Part shown: piece after piece, positions 39,386-51,140 of the stretch
How positions within the stretch are numbered: position 1 is the first letter of the stretch
How the letters are laid out: the number at the start of each line of letters is the position of its first letter
Assembly: GCF_001625305.1 (NCBI RefSeq)
Contig: NW_017803824.1
Span: 506,189-570,188 of the forward strand
Reading direction: 5' to 3'
Length of the DNA: 64,000 bases
Source of the DNA: Branchiostoma belcheri
Lineage: Eukaryota > Chordata > Leptocardii > Amphioxiformes > Branchiostomatidae
Notes under the pieces: model-generated
The model's database searches: none
What the model was told of the DNA's origin: nothing
Seen by the model: the letters and a program-made list of their open reading frames with translations, nothing else
Position numbers and translations under genes: made by a program

Positions 39386-39987
39386 GTCTGTCAGGGGATT
39401 TCTTCTGCCCATCCTGAAGTTTACTGTAAGCCGGCATGAAATAGGTGGTTGTAAGATTGGGTGCACGACGATAATGTTACAGATAATTGTTATGGGAAAT
39501 TCTAGATTCTGAACTTTAGCAATGAAACAATATAATATACGTTGATGCGAGCGAGATACACAAGAATTTAAAGAAAACAGTTACTCAAACAACTTCTTCA
39601 AAATCTATCAAGTTGCATGAGTAAATGTTTTAATGAAGAAATGTTATTTTTATCTTCACCGGTATTATTTTCCTTTACGAAGTCCACCAGCTACTTGACG
39701 AATAGTAAATAAACGAAATAGACGAATAATAAATAGACGAACTGAGCATCTTGTAATGTACCTCGTGGATTTTGAACAATTTCTCGTCCAACATACTGTA
39801 ACACCTAGTGCGGCAGCGCCCCCTATATTTCAACACCGAAAATGCCGCACTGCAGGGAACGGGCCACAGACATTCCAAGCTTGAAATTTTCTTCATACCT
39901 CCGCTATCTTGGTTGTCTCCCTACGCGACGACGGACGATCGACGAGGAAATCTTGTTACCGAGGCTTAACCATTATTTACTCAAAGC

Positions 39988-40180
39988 TAGCCTCTGTAGC
40001 AGGCTTATAGAACAGGGGGTTTGAGGGTGTTCGGCTGTTTTCTTATTAGCCCAAAAAACGGGGGTAATACAACCAGGCCGGCTATGTTGTCTATATGCAA
40101 TCAGAAAATAGCACATAAAAGCTACCAAAAACCCTGAAGACCCCCCAAACCCCCCAGTTTTTGGCATGCTATGGAGGCTA
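39988..40180. mobile_element. Foldback element family B
   Basis: tagcctctgtagcaggctta to catgctatggaggcta; flanks actcaaagc / actcaaggc (8 of 9). The centre has acgggggtaatacaaccagg. Confidence 0.88.
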
Positions 40181-40304
40181 ACTCAAGGCAAACCCCGTGT
40201 ATGTGAGTGTGAATGGAGTTGAAAGGGGAGGGGGGGGGGAGTCAACCACCTGCTAAAGACCTGAATTTCTTGTGCCTGAACTCAACGCAACTGTAGTAGC
40301 TTTT

Positions 40305-40380
40305 TAACCTCTACCAGACTTCAGAGGCGGTTGGAAAGAGTAGAAATTGGCCAAATAGACAGATAATACATGGTTCAGTT
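40305..40380. mobile_element. Left arm of a family A foldback element
   Basis: taacctctaccagacttcag...ggttggaaagagtagaaattggccaaatag; the right arm is absent. Confidence 0.65.
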
Positions 40381-41298
40381 CATGGTAAAGGAGTAACGTT
40401 ACAGGAGTACCGCTCTTCAGTTTCTTGCTGTTGGGGGGTAGAAATTTAACGCAAAGGAAAACTTGCGTGACTGTCGGAAAAGGCCACGAATCACATAAAA
40501 TACACCACAATGACTTATATACACGATGACTTATACTCAGCGACTTTAAACTGTGATTTTCAACACGAGAAATTTGATTGTAAAACTTTCCTTATCAAAG
40601 ACTCGAGTTTTGAGTTACGCAGTAGAAATTCGGGTAAGTTCAATGTCTTGTGTTGGAAATAACAGTTTAAACTTGCTTCAGAATCGCTTCTACCATCCCA
40701 GATGAACTTTCAAGATAACACAAATGACTAGTTTACAACCCTCTCCTATGTAAGGCCTATCATTTCCAAGGTGAGCGCATCCAAGTGTGAATGATGCGAC
40801 GGGATCATTTCCTGTCGATGCGTTCATTTAGAACCGTGTGGGAACCAAGATGGCGGCTACGATAACAGCTATTGTTCGAACCCAGCCATTCACAAGGTCA
40901 TAATTTCAAAAGTCAAGGACTGATTATCTCAATGTAATTATGATCTTAAAGATAACTGTGTACAATCTCTTAAGAAACAGCAAGAATTGTTCAAATACAT
41001 GAGCTATAATTATTGCTGTTCTATCTTCTATAAGCAAGGACGTTCTAAGCTATATTAAAGTAAAGACAACTTTTATATCTTTAATTGTAATCTTATCTTG
41101 AAAGTTCATCTCTGTTGGTTGAAGCTATATATTATGAAGCAAGTTTTAACTGTAATTTCTAACACAAGAAATTGGACTTAACCATGCCACAGTTTCAACT
41201 GTACAACTGTCAAGGAAATAACAGTTTAAACTTTCTTGAACTACAACTTAAAACATTCTTTTATCCTGTAAATACAATGGCATACAACATACAAGTCC

Positions 41299-41464
41299 TA
41301 GTCTCTACCAGACTAACTACGCTGGCTATATATAGGAGAATATTTGCCAGGGGAGTTTGGTCGCCTTGTAGGAAATAAATTACCTCTCCGCGGCCGGACT
41401 CCCTTGGCCAATTTTATTCTCTTTTTTTGCCGAATTCTACGATCCGTATTCCCGGTATATACTA
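41299..41464. mobile_element. Foldback element family D
   Basis: tagtctctaccagactaacta to cccggtatatacta, flanked by tacaagtcc / tacaagtca. It is the inverted relative of the intronic copy at 19863-20029. Confidence 0.8.
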
Positions 41465-41639
41465 TACAAGTCATACAATACATGTAGACATGTGTCGTTG
41501 CGCTGTAATTAAATTAAGGAACAGACATGTGATTGACATGCGGGGGTAAGGCCAAAGGTAACCAACCTTTGAGACTGAACCGTCAACTGTAACGGTTGAT
41601 CCTTATCACACAACCGTCGGTGAATAGAGTTTTATTCAG

Positions 41640-42330
41640 ATCCACAATTAGCCTAATAAAAGGCTATTCTTCCTGTGGTCTACACATTCATATTTACATA
41701 CATAAATTACAAACGTACAAAAACATTACAAAATAACATAACAGTACATGGCAAACTTTATACAATTCCTTAAATACACTATTTACAGTCAAGTACTTTG
41801 CTAGTTGTCGCCTGTGTTATTCCACAACTGTGACATTCTGTACAGAAAGCGCCTTTTCTCAGAGTTGGATTTTGGTACTAGTAGTCTGATTGTGTTTGTA
41901 CTGGTTGAGCGTGTTCGGTAGTTGTGAATCTCAGATTGGAATGTGATTTTGTCGTACAAGGCCTTTGGTTGTTTGGTGAGCACGATATGTTTAAATGTGA
42001 CAAGGCTTCTCTGTTGGATTCTGTCCCTGACAGCCATCCTAAGGAGGGCTTGCAAGGGGGGTAGTGATTACGAATTACGCAAACTTTTCGCCGCCTATTA
42101 CGAATTACGTTAAAGTCACAGAGCTGATTACGACTTTACGATTTGCGGTTAATGTCCTATTACGAATTACGTTGATTTTTGCGGAGGCTGCCTACGAATT
42201 ACGAAGTCTAAAACGGCCTGATTACGCCTTACGAAAAAAGGCTTGCAGGCCCTCCCTAAGGTCTTCAGCATGGTGTCCACATGTGCATCACGATATACGA
42301 ACAGCACAAACTACAATGCTCACGTCTGAG
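41640..42330 (-). mobile_element. LINE reverse-transcriptase tail, interrupted by a CGTA element
   Basis: On the minus strand, the frame 42055-41801 reads RMAVRDRIQQRSL...LYDKITFQSEIHNYRTRST...RRFLYRMSQLWNN, the typical C-terminal tail of non-LTR reverse transcriptases (nYxTRs then krrf.yr...lWN). It resumes beyond 42261 as VDTMLKTL, so the element at 42045-42253 split it. No intact RT core. Confidence 0.7.
42045..42253. mobile_element. CGTA-periodic element, GTAATTCGTA type, 8-bp TSD
   Basis: The tips agggcttgcaag / cttgcaggccct are inverted; flanks tcctaagg / ccctaagg (7 of 8) suggest a hAT-type insertion. The interior repeats attacgaattacg at irregular spacing. It sits inside a LINE fragment. 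It aligns end to end, inverted, with 17794-18049. Confidence 0.75.
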
Positions 42331-42844
42331 CAAAGATTAACTGGATTATGTAAAGAGATAACGTGGTTAACAAAAGGGGATTATCATATCATTTTTTTTC
42401 AACTCGATAGCGTTCTTTTTTCTTTAATTCAATAGGTGACATCTGTCTGTTTTTTTATATGCCTCACTAAATGCGCAAGACTTTCTACAAAACACAATTT
42501 CCACTAGATTGATTGGTTTGCCAAAAGACTAAACAAACATAGTAGAAAGTAAGTGGCTAGATATAGAGTTACAAGTTACGAATTACGGGTTACGAATCCA
42601 AGCAGATTTTAGGATGAAAATGGTAATTTTCGACCTGTTCTGTGCGTCAGGAAAAAACGACTTTCCTGACAGAATGTTGTGTGCATATTTTATTTATTTC
42701 TGTCTTCTTTATACAGGGTAGATGCACTCAGTACAATATACTGCTTTACAGGCGTGCCCTGTACAGATAGACATAAACACCAACAACAACAGTAAACAAA
42801 ATAACCAAAAGTAACATATATATATATATTCACAACCGAGCATC

Positions 42845-43215
42845 AAAATTGTTTCCTGATGTCATAACTGTAATGCCACCTGTTTCAAAACGGTAACATA
42901 TGCTGAAAAACGATTTTTCCATCAGAACATATGCTTAAATACAGTGTGTTGTGTATATATCTGCCCCTTTACAGCATTGTTTCCTGATGTCGCCTGTTTA
43001 AAAGCGGTAACAGAAAACACCAGAAAACTGTTGTGAAAATATATCCGCCCCATTCGGCATGTTATCTGTTTACTTGCAACATGTATTTGGTCAATTTCTA
43101 CTTTTTCCAGCCACTTCTGTAGCCTGGTAGAGGCTATTAGATCCCATCGCTGGTACGTATGTTGTGTATATATCCGCCCCATTGCCGCATTGTTTCCTGA
43201 TGTCGCCTGTTTGTT
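42845..43215. repeat. Local direct repeats (attgtttcctgatgtcgcctgttt) with a family A right arm
   Basis: attgtttcctgatgtc occurs near 42849, 42978 and 43188, twice followed by gcctgttt and preceded by atatatc.gcccc. A right arm of foldback family A lies at 43060-43138 (ccagccacttctgtagcctg, gtagaggcta). Confidence 0.65.
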
Positions 43216-43344
43216 TACGGCAGGCTGTCAGCGGGGACAGATGAGCCGGGAAGCGGCCCGGACGCTCCGACGCCACCGCAGCCGTGCCCGATAACACGCG
43301 TGTGATTTACGGCACAGTTCGGCTAACAACCCCCGGGGAATCCA

Positions 43345-43895
43345 CTCCACTAAAACGCTGAGCAAAAAAAAAGGTACTGTAAGAATGCTTCGGTTTTGAA
43401 ATACAAACACAGATACAAACACAAATTAAAAAACTTCGAGCAAAAACTAATAAAATTGTCAATCGATTTGAAAAGATATGGTGTAGAAAAACATGCTTAC
43501 ACGAGGATAATATGTATTGTAAAATAAAGTTTATCGTTATATATTCTTCGAAGAAACAAACATGAAGGTTTTAAACCGTTTCAAAATTTTATTAAACCAC
43601 TGTGGTACACTTTAAGACTGACAAGCCCTTGGGAAGATAGGGAAAATGTGCTCAATAAAACGCTGAGAAAAGCATGACAACAATGTTTCACTTTTAAAAT
43701 ACATCACAAAAATGTCGCACATAAATTTGCAAATAAACGACTTCGAATTCGAGCAAAACCTACTACAATTGTCAACAGATTCGAAAAGATAATGTAAAAC
43801 AAAATCATGTACATACAGGAGAACAGAACATATTCGAAGGAAGAAGAAACACTTTAAAGCGTTTTTAAATTTATTAAACTAATATGGTAGTGGTA
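43345..43895. repeat. Two-copy tandem repeat, ~310-bp period
   Basis: aaaacgctgag..aaa...cttcgagcaaaa.cta.ta.aattgtcaa..gatt.gaaaagat...gaagaaac...ttaaa.cgttt...tttattaaac occurs twice in the same order (about 43350-43615 and 43657-43890). Diverged, AT-rich, non-coding. Confidence 0.75.
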
Positions 43896-44249
43896 CGTTC
43901 ATACTACCAGAGCCCTTTTGTAAATCGTGCTTTGTAAATTTTGTGCTACAACAGTAGTATATATCTAGGATATAGATGTATAGTTTAAATCCTTACAAAG
44001 TAGTGTAATAGTAACGTTTCTTTTGGCACCAGACAAACCGACAGATGGTACAAATACCACGTGGCGTCTGGTATCTCTGCGAAACACAATTAGTTTGGAA
44101 ACGGCGCCCGGCACAGCCACTCATACCTGTTAATGGACCAGGGAAATATTCAACATCGGGAGAAGATATTTAAGGAATTCGACGGCAAAAAAATGAGACA
44201 AACTCTCTGGATTTTCGTCCATGAAGGTTAGACATTTAGGTAATAAGAT

Positions 44250-44390
44250 ACGCCAAAAATCAGTTACTCAAGCAACTGGATATGATTTTGGAAATGGTCC
44301 GACGTTTCAGCTAGTATCCACTGGGTTTCGACTGAGAGACCAGAGGAGAAATGCAGGTTTATAAGCACAAAATATTGATATGTAATTAAA
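44250..44390. repeat. Dispersed repeat H
   Basis: cagttactcaagcaactgga, gtccgacgtttcagctagta, agaggagaaatgcaggttta. It matches 21160-21310 block for block. Confidence 0.6.
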
Positions 44391-44627
44391 TAAGTGAAGA
44401 CAATCTCGGGATTTTCGTTTCTGTCCTTCTTTTGTCTAGTCGGAGTCGTGTATAATTGTTTTTCTCTCTCGACTTACATTTAGTTATAAATCATATCCGT
44501 TATCCATAGTTCGTTCGACTGGACAGACCATATCACGTTTCAGGTTTAATGAATGAATGAAGACCTTTATTGTACATTCATACTTACAGGGTTAAGTACA
44601 GGTTACAGCAAAGGAATATCTTGTATA

Positions 44628-44827
44628 TAGCCTCCATAGCATGCCACAAAATGGGGGTTTTTGGGGGTCTTCAGGGTCTTTGGGAGCTTTTATGTGCTAT
44701 TTTCTGATTGCATATAGACAACATAGCCGGCCTGGTTGAATTACCCCCGTTTTTAGAACAACTGGGCTAAGCAGAAAACAATCGAAGACCACCAACCCCC
44801 TGTTCTATAAGCCTGCTATGGAGGCTA
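44628..44827. mobile_element. Foldback element family B
   Basis: tagcctccatagcatgccac to aagcctgctatggaggcta; flanks tcttgtata / ccttgtaca (7 of 9). Confidence 0.85.
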
Positions 44828-45609
44828 CCTTGTACAATGTATATACATACACAGGGTAATTAGAATTCACAACCGGTAAATTTTGGTGGTTTGAGTTTTC
44901 CAGCTTTCCGTTAGCGTTGGTTTATTTCGGTGTGAATAAAATGAGACGGGGACGCACTCAAACATTGTTCTATTCTAACGAAATAAAAAAAAAAGATATG
45001 AACATTTACCGTGTACAAAGGATGCCACTATTGTGCGATTCTGTCGTCTCTTTCTCTTATGTAAAATCATTTTTCAACAGTCATTAGAAATGATTTATAG
45101 TTACTCTCTCTTAACTAATCTACGAGCTACAACGGAAGGCGATATTACAATTTTCTTCTCTCAATTTGAGTTTGTTATATCAGTCAAAGCGAAATTTATG
45201 TCACAAATATTCTACATTACGAAACGCTGCAGCTGAGCCCGTAACCTGGCTTCATCTTCGCACCGTAAATCTTTGCCTGAGTCCTCGGTGCGTGGAAAGA
45301 CCCTCGCCGTCCGCTTCTCTGCTTAGCTGCCCTGATGCATCGATGTCGAGAGTGTCTTTACAAAAGGGTATAGAAAGTAGTCCTGAAAGAAACAAGACAG
45401 TTGATTAGAAACGTCTAGAAAATGTTATATACATAAAAAATAAGATCGCATGGCAACGGGGCTCGAGATGAGGTATAGCATATTCTAACGAAACTCTGTC
45501 TTAATACAATTAAAATCAAATCACACTAGACTTAATCTTCTACCACATTTCAGCCATACGCTGACTCTCCGTTGCTGTCCAGTCCGACAAGAACGACAAC
45601 GAAATTTCT

Positions 45610-45791
45610 TAGCCTCCACAGCATACCAAAAACTGGGGATTTTAAGGGTCTTCAGGGTCTTTGGGATCTTTTATGTGTTTTTTTCTGATTGCATATAGGC
45701 AACATAGCCGGCCTGGTTAAATTAACCCCGTTTTAGAACTGGGCTAATCAGAAAACAGCCGAAGACCACCAAACCCCCAGTTCGGAGGCTA
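45610..45791. mobile_element. Foldback element family B
   Basis: tagcctccacagcataccaa to cccccagttcggaggcta; flanks gaaatttct / ggaatttct (8 of 9). Confidence 0.85.
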
Positions 45792-46004
45792 GGAATTTCT
45801 ATCTTGCCTGAGTGAGAGAAGCACGTGGGTTCTGTTTTCCCCATCATCTTTGAACGATCTCAGAGATAAGATCTTGACCCCAAATGACATCAGAGTCGCT
45901 TGTCGCCATCCTGACAGGGTAGATCCCCCAATTTCACGTCAATCAAACCGTCAATCACATCATTTAAACTTCGGCGGAGGTTGATGGGGGAAGATCGTTA
46001 CCTT

Positions 46005-46110
46005 TAGGCCTGGTTACCAAATCTATTATAGCTCCCGAGTCCTACATACTCTCCTATTTGCTGAGAGGATGTAGGACTCGGGAGCTATAATAGGTTTGGT
46101 AACCAGGCTA
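46005..46110. mobile_element. Foldback element family E, perfect 9-bp TSD
   Basis: taggcctggttaccaaatct to gtttggtaaccaggcta, 106 bp and almost entirely stem. Both flanks read cgttacctt. Confidence 0.9.
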
Positions 46111-46467
46111 CGTTACCTTTTATATATAACCCTTTTTTTGTCGCAACCCCACTAACCTTGGGTCGCGTATGGACCCTCTCTGGCCAATGGATACTGCCTG
46201 TCTTTTTGACACCCTAAGATCTGCTTGGATATTAAGGGATATGTACGGTTTATTTTTAGTGACGTTACTTGTGTGAAGCTAGTTCCCCGTTGTGGTTATA
46301 TTATGTTGTGGTTTGTGGCATTCCTTTTCTTTCAGTTGAGTCAAGCGCTTGAATTGTATTCAATGCAACTGGTTCGTTTCTGTGACACAAACCGTTTTCT
46401 TGTTAAAGTCATTATTGTAATAGGTACTAGTATTGGTACAGCATTTCGCACATCACATCACATCATA

Positions 46468-46470
<3 letters not shown>

Positions 46471-46550
<80 letters not shown>
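46471..46550 (+). repeat. (CA)n microsatellite
   Basis: About 40 nearly pure ca units, followed by ga-rich sequence. Confidence 0.98.
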
Positions 46551-46554
<4 letters not shown>

Positions 46555-46751
46555 GAGAGAGAGTGTGTGTAGAATAGGGCTGTTACAAGAGAGAGAGAGC
46601 CAGAGAGAGAGAGAAGATCCCACGCAACATGCCAACAGTACCACCTGCCTATTTCCCGCCAACAGAAATCTGTGGTCCTGTAGACTAGATCATCATTAGC
46701 TCGTGGCTAGCCGGGAGCCCGCCCGTCTCCAGCCCAACAGATAAGCGGGAG

Positions 46752-47193
46752 CTATCTAAACAAACTCCGGCCTGCTTCCATCTGGGCCCGCTTTACGGGC
46801 TAGCCTCTACCAGGCTTCGGGAGGAGGCTTTAAAGAGTAGAAATTTAAGTTGGTCCGTTTGAGGGTTCGCGTGCTTACCTGGTTACCAAACCTATTATAG
46901 CTCCCGAGTCCTACATCCTCTCCTATTTGTAGAGAGGATGTAGGACTCGGGAGATATAATAGGTTTGGTAACCAGGCTAGAGAGAGAGAGAGAGAGAGAG
47001 AGAACATGCCAGGGGAGTTGGTACGCTATAGAGTTCGCTTGCGGCAAACTGTACTCTCTAGCGGACCAACTTTCCCACTGGCCAGAATATTTAGTATCTC
47101 TCTCTATTTGGCCAATTTCCTCTCTTTTCAGCCGCCTCCCGAAGCCTGGTAGAGGCTATCTAAACAATCCCGGCCACCTTCCATCTGTGCCCG
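46752..47193. mobile_element. Family A element with nested family E element, flanked by ~40-bp direct repeats
   Basis: Family A tips are at 46801 and 47158. A complete family E element (46876-46979) lies inside its left arm, followed by a (GA)n tract. Outside, ctatctaaacaaactccggc...tccatctgggcccg (46752-46791) is repeated at 47155-47193 in place of a 9-bp duplication. Confidence 0.75.
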
Positions 47194-47344
47194 GTTAGAT
47201 CCCAGCCGGGCCCGTACTTAGGAGGGGCGGGGAGGGATCAGGCTGATAGAGAGAGATGGATGACACCTCAGGCCACCCTCAGTGTTTACTTCTTATTGTT
47301 CCTCTTCACGTGTGTTTCCCGTTCTTGTTACCTAAGCCTACAAG

Positions 47345-47470
47345 GTTATAATATCTCCAAGCAGATCTTTTAGTGTCTTCAAGACAGTATCAATTTGGCA
47401 AGATAGAATCATTGACAAGGCAGTTTCCAATACAAAAAGAAGATACTAGTGCAAAAGAGAAAGCCCGATA
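47345..47470. repeat. Relative of the foldback element at 4933
   Basis: atatctccaagcagatcttt, caagacagtatcaatttgg and caaaagagaaagcccgataaa are shared with 55260-55400; the first block is shared with 4933. Confidence 0.55.
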
Positions 47471-47499
47471 AAAAAAACGTCTACAACACGCCCATCATA

Positions 47500-49100
47500 A
47501 GCCGAAGCCTAAACTTCTGTTTGGATAGTAACCTTCACTAGCATGAGTGCAAGACTCATCGGCTCCAATGCCAATATGCCCTCAAGGAAATTTTACCACT
47601 GACTCCCTCAGGTTGAAGGGGGTTATGTTTTTGGTAGCATTTGTTTCGATGTATGATCATGTATGTATATATGTATGTGATAATGTGTGTGTGTGTGTAT
47701 GGATGGATGGCTAGATAGATAGATGGGTGGATGTGGTTTAGCACAATAAGTTGAATAACTCAAGAAGCTATGGATGAATTGTCATGAAATTTGGTGGATA
47801 CGCCTGATTAGATTTTCGTTGGTACTGCAGCAGGGGAAGTCTAAAATTTCCAATTTCTTGACGTTTTTATGTACAACTTTAAACCTTTTTCTAGTGCGCA
47901 CACTTTGAGATTATGATATTTTACGGCGCTTCAAGAAGAAAGTAAACGGGTTTTTACAGGTAGGATCCAGCGGCTGAGAGAATAGAGTTGTTGCGAATTT
48001 AACCGTATGGTAAATATGATTCAAATGATTTCTCTTTTATTTCAAACCATTTCTCTTGCTTTCATATGTATGACAGCACTCAGCATGTACGAGCAAATCA
48101 ATAGTATCAAATTTCATATCTACAATAGACCATGTGATTTGTAGAACTTTTTTCTATTAAATATAGGAGTAATATCGGACATATGGGTTGCTGGATCCAT
48201 TGAGGTTTTGGACGACTTGCTGAGTTGAACAAAAAAAAGTTTTTAACAGCGTATAATTGATAAATTGATTGACATTTATATCATCATTACCGGAATACAC
48301 ATAATAGAGAACATAGTGTTAAATATGGTGCATCACATCAGCCTTCAACCTCCGTATATTTAATCATACAAGGTTGATTCTTATACCTAAGCCGTCGGTA
48401 CTGATTGAAGCGCGAGACCTTCACGGTTCGACGCGTCGGGGAATCTCTGTTTAATGTCTGCTCCTTTCATAAAACCGACGTTGATTGTTCTCTATTGATT
48501 TTCGCCATCATATATTCAACGTCTTTAAATGTCAGCAGCGCTGGTAAATCAGTCATTGGCTGAACAGTTAACCCAATTATGAGATTAAACTGTCGTTTAT
48601 TCTCGCCGGCTCAGGTGGAACGTCCTTTTGTGGCAGTGCGATAATTTATATAGAAGTTTATTGCAAATACTTGCCCGTGGGCTAATTGCAGTTACAAACA
48701 ACATTGAAGAAAGAAAATACAGTGGTACTAGTACGTGAGACTATATCTACGTCTAGCATTATACTATATTCTACAACATACATGGTACTAGTTTTACTTG
48801 GTTTGACTTCTCTTTTTTAGGCAATGGAAGACGAATTTACCCACTTCTTCTATAATATGTGGGTTCTTTGATTTATATGTACTGCATCGTGACTCCTGAC
48901 CGGAATTCTGGCGGTGCGTTTCTTTAGTTGTTAAAATACGAGCTCTGAAAATCCCCGAGACGATCATCAAATGTGAGAGCGGCTTCTTTTCAAGGCTTCT
49001 GTTCGGTATTTCTTGGGTCAGAAGTAAAAAAACTGGAGACGGGCCAAACTTAACCATGAAAAGCCTGTTGGTCTCCACACGGCTTAAGTTGTTAGTAACA
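47500..49100. other. Spacer, no gene recognised
   Basis: AT-rich. A segment near 47740-47850 (aactcaagaagctatggatg, aattgtcatgaaatttgg) looks like a decayed transposon end. Nothing else recognised. Confidence 0.3.
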
Positions 49101-49109
49101 GTGTGTTGG

Positions 49110-49284
49110 TAGCCTCCATAGCATGCCAAAAATTAAGGGGTTTGGTGGTCTTTAGGGTCTTTGGAAGCTTTTATGTGCTATTTTCTGATTGCATATAGAC
49201 AACATAGCCGGCCTGGTTGAATTACCCCCGAAAGCAGCCGAATACCACCAAACCCGCAGTTCTATAAGCCTGTTACGGAGGCTA
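49110..49284. mobile_element. Foldback element family B, perfect 9-bp TSD
   Basis: tagcctccatagcatgccaa to aagcctgttacggaggcta; both flanks gtgtgttgg. Confidence 0.9.
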
Positions 49285-49998
49285 GTGTGTTGGAGCGTCT
49301 GTGGATTTGATAGACTTGTAAAGAAACGATATTCTTGTAAGTAGAGGAATAAATTAACGTCTGACTTTGTTTCAACTTTCAAATTATAAAATTATAATAA
49401 TGACAGTATTATATTAGATCTATGAGGTGACATACACTTTTTGTACACTTTTTTGTCAATACATAAACAGGTCGCATTACTACATGTAGTATACGATCAG
49501 TCAGTTCTCCATGCGTTCCGTCTTCCAAATACTAGTATGTCATCATTTTACTACTTTTCCTCTATTTACAGTTAATATCTCACACAGTATTAAATCAAAC
49601 AAAGTAATAAAAAAGAAAGTGAATATGAAAGTTGCACATCTTCACGAGATTGTATTCTTGATGCCAAAACGAATGCATACTTTCATTCGGCAAACGGCCG
49701 CTCTTTAGTGTTAAAAACCTGAAACGAATAAAAAAATAAATTTGTCCTAGACTATGATTCAGGAATGATTCAAGAACCCTCAATTCCGTCCCTCTGATTC
49801 AGGTCCGGGTCTGAGTCCATATATAGCAAAGTCATAGAAACTATTAACTTGATCAGTGAGGAAGAAAGTCCGCCAGTGGAGTGGTCATCTACGGAAAAAT
49901 GTCAACGACTTCCTCTCCTGTGCGGACATCCACAAAACAGGTCATTTCTTGACTGGGGGCTCAACTGGTCGCACTTTTACATATTAGAGTAGTTTTCC

Positions 49999-50191
49999 TA
50001 GCTCATACCAGGCTTCAGAAGCGGTTAGAAAGAATAGAGATTGGCTAAATAGACAGGTAACCTGCCAGGGAAGTTAGTCCGATAAAGGAGCACAGCTTGC
50101 CGCACCTGTATTGAGTCCACTGGCATGTTATATCTGTCTATTTAGCCAATTTCTTTTCTCTGCAGCCGCTTCTGAAGCATGATAGGGACTA
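49999..50191. mobile_element. Foldback element family A, diverged
   Basis: tagctcataccaggcttcag to tctgaagcatgatagggacta, with gccaatttctNttctctgcag in the right arm. Flanks do not match clearly. Confidence 0.7.
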
Positions 50192-50240
50192 CGAATTTTC
50201 CCCGCCACCAGTGAATTTCCCGTCCGATGTGATGTTCCTC

Positions 50241-50468
50241 TAGCTCTAGCCTCTATCAGGCTTCGGGAGGCGGCTAGAATAGTAGAAATCTGCCAAAGAG
50301 AGAGAGAGAGATAGCATGACGTCAAGGGGAGTTGGTCTGCTGCATGGAGAGAACAGTTTGCCGCTCCCGAACTGTTCTCTCCAGCAGACCAACTCTACTG
50401 GCATGCTATCTCTCTCTTTGGCAGATTTCCACTCTTTCCAGCCGCTTCCCGAAGCCTGGTAGAAGCTA
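50241..50468. mobile_element. Foldback element family A
   Basis: tagctctagcctctatcagg to cccgaagcctggtagaagcta; flanks atgttcctc / atgttcccc (8 of 9). The left tip carries an extra tagctc. Confidence 0.82.
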
Positions 50469-50629
50469 ATGTTCCCCCTCCCCCTACATTTCCCGCGGCC
50501 CTAACCAGATTATATATAGTGTTCTCTGTCCGGTCGGCTGATAAACGCCTCTCCCCGCCCAGGTCTCCTGAAGTCGTCCGGGCGCACCGACTTCCGTACG
50601 GCCTGGGTAGGCTGTTCGGTTCGGCGTAA

Positions 50630-50830
50630 CACACCAGCTTCGCAGGCACGCGGCGCGGCGGCAACTGACTACATTACACCGAACGACTTGTTACACCTAT
50701 TCTTTGAACATCTAGCTCTAAGCATTGTTTAAAGCTATCTAATGATGATGCTCTTTGGTGACAGCGAATTCCACTCTGCGGTAGTTCTAAGAATGAGAAA
50801 GAATGAATTCTTGAACACCTCAATCCTTGG
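50630..50830 (-). mobile_element. LINE reverse-transcriptase tail (fragment 1)
   Basis: The minus strand reads RTTAEWNSLSP and, in another frame, SLDSFKQCLELDVQR, the C-terminal signature of many non-LTR RTs, now frameshifted. Its 3' flank (aacaagtcgttcggtgtaat) matches fragment 2 at 55480-55680. Confidence 0.65.
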
Positions 50831-50924
50831 ATTGCCACCTCTGGTACTTGAAGGCATGACTCCATAGTGGTACCACTGACATGTCTTACTCTACTATATA
50901 CAAATAGGTAAATATATCCAAGAC

Positions 50925-51140
50925 GTTTTCTATGAAAACCTCCTTGATATACATCTGTGAACGTTAGACATCCAGGTAATAAAATACGCCAAAAAATAAA
51001 CAACAGTTATACTCAAGCAACTGGATATGATTTTGGAAACGGTCAGACGTTTCAGGTAGCATCCACTACCTTTCGTCAGTGACACGAGAATTCTCAGAAA
51101 GCAGGTTTATACGCACGGACTATTGATTGATATGCTTCAT
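50925..51140. repeat. Dispersed repeat H
   Basis: gaacgttagacatccaggta, actcaagcaactggatatga and gtcagacgtttcaggtagca in family order. Confidence 0.55.

Noticed and set aside
46225-46662. His-Thr repeat and Cys-Val repeat ORFs
   Set aside because: Translations of the (CA)n tract.
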